Shown one piece after another: positions 57,031-64,000 of a stretch of 64,000 bases of DNA (position 1 is its first letter; each line of letters begins with the position of its first letter). Position numbers and translations under genes: made by a program. Source of the stretch: Abelmoschus esculentus (lineage: Eukaryota > Streptophyta > Magnoliopsida > Malvales > Malvaceae). Under the pieces are notes generated by a model. The model had not been told where the DNA came from. It did not search any database and saw only the letters and a list, made by a program, of their open reading frames with translations. The stretch is taken from positions 5,826,001 through 5,890,000 of the forward strand of contig JAUCBN010000024.1 in the NCBI GenBank assembly GCA_035048815.1, in the 5' to 3' direction.

Positions 57031-57426
57031 CATAACACATGGCTAGCTGCTCAATGAGTGAATCCCCAACTCTTCTGCTAATTTGATTTAAAAATATTCG
57101 ACTAGTAATTTTATAAATCCAATTAAAAAAATTCAAATAAGATTTAAGTTATAAAATAAAAATTTAAAACAACTCAAAACTTTTAATAACCGGTGGATTA
57201 ATTTTTAAGTTCAAATTGAGTCTCTTAATTTTACTTACTATGTATCACATATGAAAAAGAAAAAATCTTTTAAACAATTATAAAAAATCATTTAAATTAA
57301 AATTAATTAGTATTATATTATTATAAATATTTATAATTTTTTTCAACCCTGTAAATTAAATATTTTTTTAACTCAATTACTCAATTCTATCGAATATCAA
57401 CCAAATGGTGTTTAGGAGGGGACCCG

Positions 57427-57930
57427 AGCAAGCCTACGTCCTACTGTAATCAGTCGTTTCTCAACTGACGAGGGTAGAGAGAGAAGCAATGGTTTCTTAC
57501 ACTGCCAAAACCCTAAGCAAGAGACACTTTCTTTTTCTCTTTCTTACTGGAAATCCCTAAATACCCTTCCTTCTCATTCTCCTTATATCAATGCATTTCA
57601 TTCTCATTTCCTCACAAAACCTGAACCATAAACATACCCACCCAAATCCAAAGATAAAGGATATTTCACGATTTCGTTCTTTCCTTCAGATTCTTTTCCT
57701 CTTAATCAGAGTCCTAATCGGTACGTTTCTCCTTCTACTTCTTTTCTCGCTTAAATCTTAATAAAAGAATATTAATCATGATAAAATTAAAGGCTCGATT
57801 TACACATCTTTCTTGGGTACTTTTTCTTGATAAATCTGAAATGTTTGGCATGGTTGATAGTATGAAATTGTCTAAATTTGCCGCACTGACGGTCGTTTTA
57901 CTGGGGATTTATGGCTTTTTCGGCAGTTTA
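57427..57930 (+). promoter_or_regulatory. UBA1 promoter-proximal region, 5-prime UTR and leader intron
   Basis: The leader is CT-rich from about 57,500. A consensus donor (TCG|GTACGT) at 57,721 and an acceptor (TTTTTCGGCAG) ending at 57,926 would define a 206-bp leader intron just before the first in-frame ATG at 57,931. If that intron is kept, an ATG at 57,778 opens the same frame and adds 51 residues with a hydrophobic stretch. No convincing TATA box was fixed. Confidence 0.5.
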
Positions 57931-60900
57931 ATGCACTATATGCTTCCTAGAAAGAGAGCTGGTGAAGTAGAGGTTGTAGAAGGAGAGACTGAAAATAATA
58001 TTAGCACCAACAACGTAAACGACGCCGCTGTCACTCCGCCGATCAAGAAGCATTATATTTCCACCACCGATGCCACTGATTTGACTGTGAATAACAATAC
58101 CGTTACCGTAGGGGACAACAGCAGTAACTACAGTAGCACTAGCGTGATTGAGCCACCGGTCATGGCTCCCGGGGGTGCGAATCTAAATGACATAGATGAG
58201 GATCTGCACAGTCGGCAGCTTGCTGTGTATGGCCGCGAGACAATGCGCCGCCTTTTTGCGTCAAATATCCTCATCTCGGGCATGCACGGCCTCGGTGCTG
58301 AAATTGGTATTTTGATATTGTACCTTTTCTTTTCTTGTTTTTTCTCGTATTTTCCTTAGCTTCTAATATCATTTGGCTCTACTTTGTTGATGTGTTCTAT
58401 TTCTTGGTATTCTTTTGACAAATTGCTCCTGTGCTGCAAGATGAAGGTGACCCTGAAATTGTAATTGTGTTAAAGCAGCATTGTGCTCTGTGGTGTTGTT
58501 AATACAGTCTTTCTTGCTTTGTTGTATGTAGTAAACGATTATAAGATGAGATATTATCTTAAAGAATAGATGTGGTATTTTAAACAACACAAGAAGATTT
58601 TTGTGCATGAAATATGTCCATCTAATCATGAATAAAGAGATTGAACAGAAATTTAGTGTTGAATAAACATGTTACAACTGTAGAGTTTATAATCTGCACT
58701 GTAGGACTATGCTATCATATGCATAATTTGTTTTGAATTTCGTATTAAGCTTATGATTTCTAATGTTTACTTCAATGTCCTTTTCTCTCTGCAGCAAAGA
58801 ATATCATTCTTGCTGGTGTCAAGTCTGTGACCTTGCATGATGAGGGATTGGTGGAGATGTGGGATATATCCAGTAGTTTTGTTTTTTCTGAGAATGATGT
58901 CGGTAGGAATAGAGCACTTGCTTCAGTTCAGAAGTTACAGGAGCTAAACAATGCTGTTGTCATTTCCACCTTAACTACCAATTTGACCAAAGAACAACTT
59001 TCTGATTTCCAGGTATATTAATGTATTCATATTTCATTGATTTATCTAGTTCTTTGCCTAAGTTTAGGCTTCCTGTGATTTTCTTGTTTAAAATCGTATT
59101 CTAGACTTCTAGTTTGGGGGATAAAAGTGCAATCAGATAACACTTTCTTCTACTAGATTTGCTGTAGATCAGAGACTATGGAATTTTTGCACATGAAAAA
59201 ATAATATTCAACCATTGATTCTGATTAAATATTCATGGCTCCCACTGCTTTCTCTCTTGTAATATGTTTTTTTGTATGTCATTCTTTGTTCAGTTGGTTA
59301 TTTTCTAACTCGTGCAGGCTGTTGTTTTCACTGATATAACTCTTGAGAAAGCTCTCGAGTATAATGACTACTGCCATAATCATCAGCCTCCAATTTCCTT
59401 TATCAAGACTGAAGTAAGAGGCCTTTTTGGTACTGTCTTTTGTGACTTTGGTCCTGAGTTTACTGTTTTTGATGTTGATGGAGAGGAACCACACACGGGC
59501 ATAATTGCATCCATCAGCAATGACAACCCTGCCCTAGTATCATGTGTCGATGATGAAAGGCTTGAGTTTGAGGATGGGGATCTTGTTGTGTTCTCTGAAA
59601 TTCAAGGGATGACAGAACTCAATGACGGAAAGCCACGGAAGATTAAAAGTGCGAGGCCATACTCGTTTACTCTTGATGAGGACACCACAAATTTTGGCAC
59701 ATATATAAAAGGTGGCATTGTCACTCAGGTGAAACAGCCGAAGGTGTTGAAATTTAAGCCATTGAACCAAGCTCTTAAAGATCCTGGTGATTTTCTTCTG
59801 AGTGATTTCTCAAAGTTTGACCGCCCACCTCTCCTGCACATTGCATTCCAAGCACTGGATAGGTTTATCTGTGAAGTTGGCCGCCTCCCTGTTGCCGGAT
59901 CGGAAGAGGATTCTCAGAAACTTACAACTATTGCTGCTAACATCAATGAATGCCTTGGAGAGGGTAAGGTGGAAGACATTAACCCAAAACTTCTCAGACA
60001 CTTTGCCTTTGGTGCCAGGGCAGTACTGAATCCCATGGCTGCCATGTTTGGAGGCATTGTAGGACAAGAGGTAGTCAAAGCATGCTCTGGAAAATTTCAT
60101 CCGCTTTTTCAGGTTAGCTGGAACTACTACTCTCTTCAATATGTTTTTCTCATTGTTGAATGTTTATATTAGATGGTATGTATGTATGTATGTATGTATG
60201 TATGTATGTCAATCTTAGATGCTTAACTCGTTCTAATTAATGGCAAATTGAACCCTGTTTGATCTTTTAAGGACTTGATTAAATTTATCTGTTTGATCTT
60301 TTAAGCATTTAATTAAATTAATCTGTTTGATCTTTTAAGCACTTAATTAAATTATTTTGTTTTATCTTCTAAGTACTTAATTAAATTATTCTGTTTGATC
60401 TTCTAAGTATTTAATTAAATTAATCTGTTTGATCTGTTAGCATTTAATTAAATTATTCTGTTTGATCTTCTAAGTACTTAATTCAATTAATTCTTTTTGT
60501 AAGAATTAGAGACTTTGTTAAATAGAGGGTGTCTTTGGACCTTTATGGCTGTACTCTTTCCTGGCCTTAATCTGGGCAAATTTTTTGCTACAAAATTTAG
60601 CGCAATACCTTCACAGCTGATATATGGTACCGACTGTTTTTCATCTTGATGTTTAGTGGGAAATTAACCAGTCATTTGTTTTCAACAGTTCTTCTATTTT
60701 GACTCGGTGGAGTCTCTTCCTGCTGAACCCTTGGAGCCGAGTGATTTAAAACCATTGAATAGCCGTTATGATGCGCAGATATCAGTATTTGGCTCCAAAC
60801 TTCAGAAGAAGCTGGAGGATGCAAAAGTGTTTATAGTTGGATCTGGGGCTCTAGGCTGTGAATTCCTGAAAAATGTGGCATTGATGGGAGTTTCATGTGG

Positions 60901-62962
60901 TAATCAGGGCAAACTTACAATCACAGATGATGATGTAATTGAAAAGAGCAACCTCAGCAGGCAGTTTTTGTTCCGTGATTGGAACATTGGGCAGGCTAAA
61001 TCTACTGTTGCTGCTTCGGCTGCTGCATCTATAAATCCTCAACTTAAAATTGAAGCTTTGCAAAATCGTGTGGGTCCTGAAACTGAGTCTGTGTTTAATG
61101 ATAATTTCTGGGAGAACTTAACAGTGGTCATCAATGCATTAGATAATATCAATGCTAGACTGTATGTTGATCAGAGGTGCTTATATTTCCAAAAACCACT
61201 TCTTGAGTCAGGAACTCTTGGTGCTAAATGCAACACCCAGACGGTGATTCCTCATTTGACTGAGAACTACGGAGCCTCTAGAGACCCACCTGAGAAACAG
61301 GCACCCATGTGTACGGTGCACTCATTTCCGCACAACATTGATCACTGCTTGACTTGGGCTCGATCTGAGTTTGAGGGCTTGCTCGAGAAAACTCCTGCCG
61401 AAGTAAATGCTTATCTTTCCAATCCATCTGAATATGCCGCGTCAATGAAAAATGCCGGTGATGCTCAGGCTAAGGATAACTTAGAGCGCATCCTTGAGTG
61501 CCTTGAGCGGGAAAAATGTGACACATTCCAAGATTGTGTCACCTGGGCTCGCCTAAGGTAGTACTCTAGATGATTGAGGAAAATTCTGTTTGCATCCGTT
61601 TATTATTATTGACATTTTGCTATTTCTGTACTTAGATTTGAAGACTATTTTGCTAACCGGGTGAAGCAGTTAACATTTACATTTCCGGAGGATGCTGCAA
61701 CCAGTACTGGGGCTCCCTTCTGGTCTGCTCCAAAGCGGTTCCCGCATCCACTTCAGTTTTCAGCTGCTGATCCTAGCCATCTTAACTTCATTATTGCAGC
61801 ATCTATACTTAGAGCTGAAACATTTGGTATCCCACTACCTGATTGGGTCAAGAATCCTAAGATGTTGGCTGAGGCAGTTGAGAATGTAATAGTCCCAGAT
61901 TTTCAGCCAAAGGAAGGTGTTAAAATTGAAACAGATGAGAAGGCTACTAGTATTTCCACTGTCTCTACTGATGATGCAGCCGTTATTAATGAGTTGCTCT
62001 TCAAGCTAGAGCGTTGCAGAAACAATCTGCCACCAGGATTCAGGATGAAACCGATTCAATTTGAAAAGGTTTGAACTTTGGTACTTTGTAATCCTTTCTT
62101 TCGTGACATCCCTCTTATTGATTGTATATGAATTTTAATCTCTAGATACTCCTTGTAGCTATTATGATCGGCTATTGGCCAAAACTGTCTGCCTTTAGTG
62201 TTAAGCTTCTTTTCTGGTGGTGACGGTAGAAAATTGCTATGACTAGTTCAATAAACTAGCTTTGAGTTTTTATTTTATTTTTTAATTTTTTCCAGGTATG
62301 GAGTTATTTTAATCAACTTGTGATGGATGCTATTGCTAATGCTAATGAAATTTCATGAATTGCAGGATGATGATTCAAACTATCACATGGATCTTATAGC
62401 TGGGCTTGCCAACATGAGGGCAAGAAACTATAGCATTCCCGAGGTGGATAAGCTTAAAGCAAAGTTTATTGCTGGAAGAATCATACCAGCAATTGCCACG
62501 TCTACAGCTATGGCTACTGGCCTTGTCTGCCTTGAGCTGTACAAGGTTCTAGATGGAACACATAAAGTGGAAGACTATAGAAATACGTTTGCAAACCTAG
62601 CACTGCCTTTGTTCTCTATGGCTGAACCAGTTCCGCCCAAGGTCATTAAGCACAGAGACATGAGCTGGACTGTGTGGGACAGGTGGATCTTGAGAGGTAA
62701 TCCCACTCTGAGGGAACTCCTCCTGTGGCTAAAAGACAAGGGCTTGAATGCTTACAGCATATCATATGGCAGTTGCCTGCTCTTCAACAGCATGTTCCCA
62801 AGACACAAGGAAAGATTGGATAAGAAGGTGGTGGATGTGGCTCGTGAAATTGCTAAGGCAGAATTGCCTCCCTACCGATCACACTTGGATGTGGTGGTTG
62901 CATGTGAGGATGAGGAGGACAATGACATCGACATTCCGCAGATCTCCATCTACTATGGTTGA
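57931..62962 (+). CDS. UBA1: ubiquitin-activating enzyme E1
   Basis: It activates ubiquitin with ATP and passes it as a thioester to E2 enzymes, the first step of ubiquitination. Coding exons: 57,931-58,306, 58,795-59,012, 59,318-60,112, 60,689-61,557, 61,636-62,068, 62,366-62,962. All introns are GT-AG and phases match, giving 1,095 residues (1,092 from the alternative ATG at 57,940, MLPRKR). The poorly conserved N-terminus is followed by IDEDLHSRQLAVYGRETMRR and the inactive adenylation half. The active adenylation half has GSGALG at 514-519 and DDDVIEKSNLSRQFLFRDWN. The catalytic cysteine is C671 in PMCTVHSFPH. The ubiquitin-fold domain lies at the C-terminus, ending DIDIPQISIYYG. Arabidopsis UBA1/UBA2 have about 1,080 residues, so it is complete. 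Nothing suggests a broken gene. Confidence 0.96.
60176..60209 (+). repeat. (ATGT)n microsatellite in UBA1 intron 3
   Basis: About eight tandem GTAT/ATGT units just inside the intron after exon 3. Confidence 0.9.
60255..60490 (+). repeat. 34-bp minisatellite in UBA1 intron 3
   Basis: Seven diverged copies start at about 60,255, 60,289, 60,323, 60,356, 60,391, 60,425 and 60,458. Each has the form CTGTTTGATCTTYTAAG followed by YAYTTAATTAAATTA. They lie wholly inside the 576-bp intron. Confidence 0.85.
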
Positions 62963-64000
62963 GGTGCTTTCAGCAATCCGCCTAATACACAAGGTTGTGA
63001 TTTTAGGATGGTATTGACCTTCTTATATTCTGGTGCTAATAGCTATGGGAGTAAAACATGAATTATGCTTAGTCTTTGCAATTTTCATATGAAAACTGAA
63101 ACTACTTTTGTTGCAGAATGTGACAGTATAAGCCTTTTACTTTGTTATTTCTTGGACGTGCATACATCATGTAGGAAACTTGCTATGCTATCAATTTCAG
63201 TTTTTGCTGATAAAGTGTTAGATTTCATAAATGAAATTGCATCGTCCTTATTTTAGTATTCAGCATTAAATAGCATGTGCATGTCCCATGTCCCAAGTCC
63301 CATGTGAAATGTGGAACTTTTCATAGTCCTCCACGTTGGGATGCTTGCTTTTGTCACCTCTAACCTTTTACTTTAGGAAACAATCCTCTCAGTCCTTCCC
63401 AACACGCCTGTCTCTATGTTGCAGAAATTATGGAATTTGGTGCAATAGCTCTGGCCCCAAAACTCCCCATGTTAGGATCCCTGCCATCTCCATACTTTTT
63501 AAGAGAGATTTTTTTTTTAAAAAAAGGTAGATTGGTTGCATTACTATCTGGTTCTAACACAATTTTTTACGATGCGGTAACATGTAAAAAAAGTATATAC
63601 ATAAATGTTTATTAGGGTAAGAAATTATAAGATAATTTTGACGATTATCCGATAATATTACGAAATGGATAAGATTTTGAATTGTTACAAATTTTTACAA
63701 AACTTAGTTTAAACTAGAAAAAAAATATTATAACATAAATTCTTACTGAAGATTATCCAACTTAAAACTCTTCTAATTTATGATTAAAAATTATGACCAA
63801 CATAAACACCCTATACAAATGATTGTGGAATATGTTATAATATTTAAACCTTATTTAACCTTTTTTTTTTTTCATAAACTAGTTCTTAAAGTTAAAAGTG
63901 GGTTTGAGATTAAAAACAATACTAAACATATATTTTTTTAAAAGTATATATTTAAAAAAATATTTTACAACCCAAATGCAAAGTTATTTTTTAGCTTTTA
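62963..64000 (+). other. UBA1 3-prime UTR and AT-rich downstream sequence
   Basis: The 3-prime UTR probably runs to about 63,250. No canonical AATAAA stands out, and ATAAATGAAATT near 63,228 is a weak candidate. Beyond it the sequence is AT-rich with short open frames (for example 63,336-63,530) that have no recognisable content. No further gene is seen before the window ends. Confidence 0.45.

Noticed and set aside
63336..63615. Short frames downstream of UBA1
   Set aside because: No domain, AT-rich, no splice or promoter support.

Overview
The window is plant nuclear DNA, almost certainly from a eudicot. It is AT-rich, its genes have GT-AG introns, and it carries a plant ubiquitin-activating enzyme, a plant-type pro-pectin methylesterase and a DUF538 protein, embedded in nested LTR retrotransposons and small DNA transposons. 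The long TGTAACACCCC-type gypsy LTRs and the UBA1 sequence would suit Malvaceae (cotton-like), but that is an impression from family knowledge and was not tested.

Region 1 (1-39,180) is transposon territory with no intact host gene. A decayed element with a Transposase_32-like (PF20167-type) ORF runs from about 531 to 3,990 on the + strand. A gypsy element C (5,008-24,656, target duplication CATTT, tRNA-iMet primer site) holds a second element D inside its left LTR (7,515-17,559, target duplication AGGTC). D is on the minus strand, has a gag relic and no visible pol. A third complete element H (25,204-32,404, minus strand, target duplication GTTTT) is related to the first element. They share the Transposase_32-like ORF, an internal promoter, a duplicated polypurine tract and a set of three conserved stem-loops. 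Then come a degenerate HIPP-type pseudogene (32,555-33,150), an LTR remnant, and an AT-rich CACTA-like element (35,176-39,177) into which a 770-bp near-perfect hairpin element has inserted.

Region 2 (39,180-49,260) is mixed. A two-exon pro-pectin methylesterase gene (39,495-42,059) carries seven tandem 90-bp repeats that multiply its RRLL processing motif. It is followed by a fold-back MITE, a LINE relic, a non-autonomous hAT element with a perfect 8-bp target duplication, two further fold-back elements, and a single-exon DUF538 gene (48,558-49,079).

Region 3 (49,289-57,030) is again retrotransposon. It contains a truncated gypsy LTR on the + strand, and an old gypsy protease/reverse-transcriptase fragment on the minus strand that is split by a solo LTR (52,965-56,136). 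The two LTRs form a large inverted pair.

Region 4 (57,430-63,250) is a six-coding-exon gene for ubiquitin-activating enzyme E1 (UBA1-like). All splice sites join in frame to give a complete protein of about 1,095 residues. No tRNA, rRNA, CRISPR or operon structure was seen. The three host genes have unrelated functions (cell-wall pectin modification, a DUF538 secreted-type protein, protein ubiquitination) and nothing suggests they work together.
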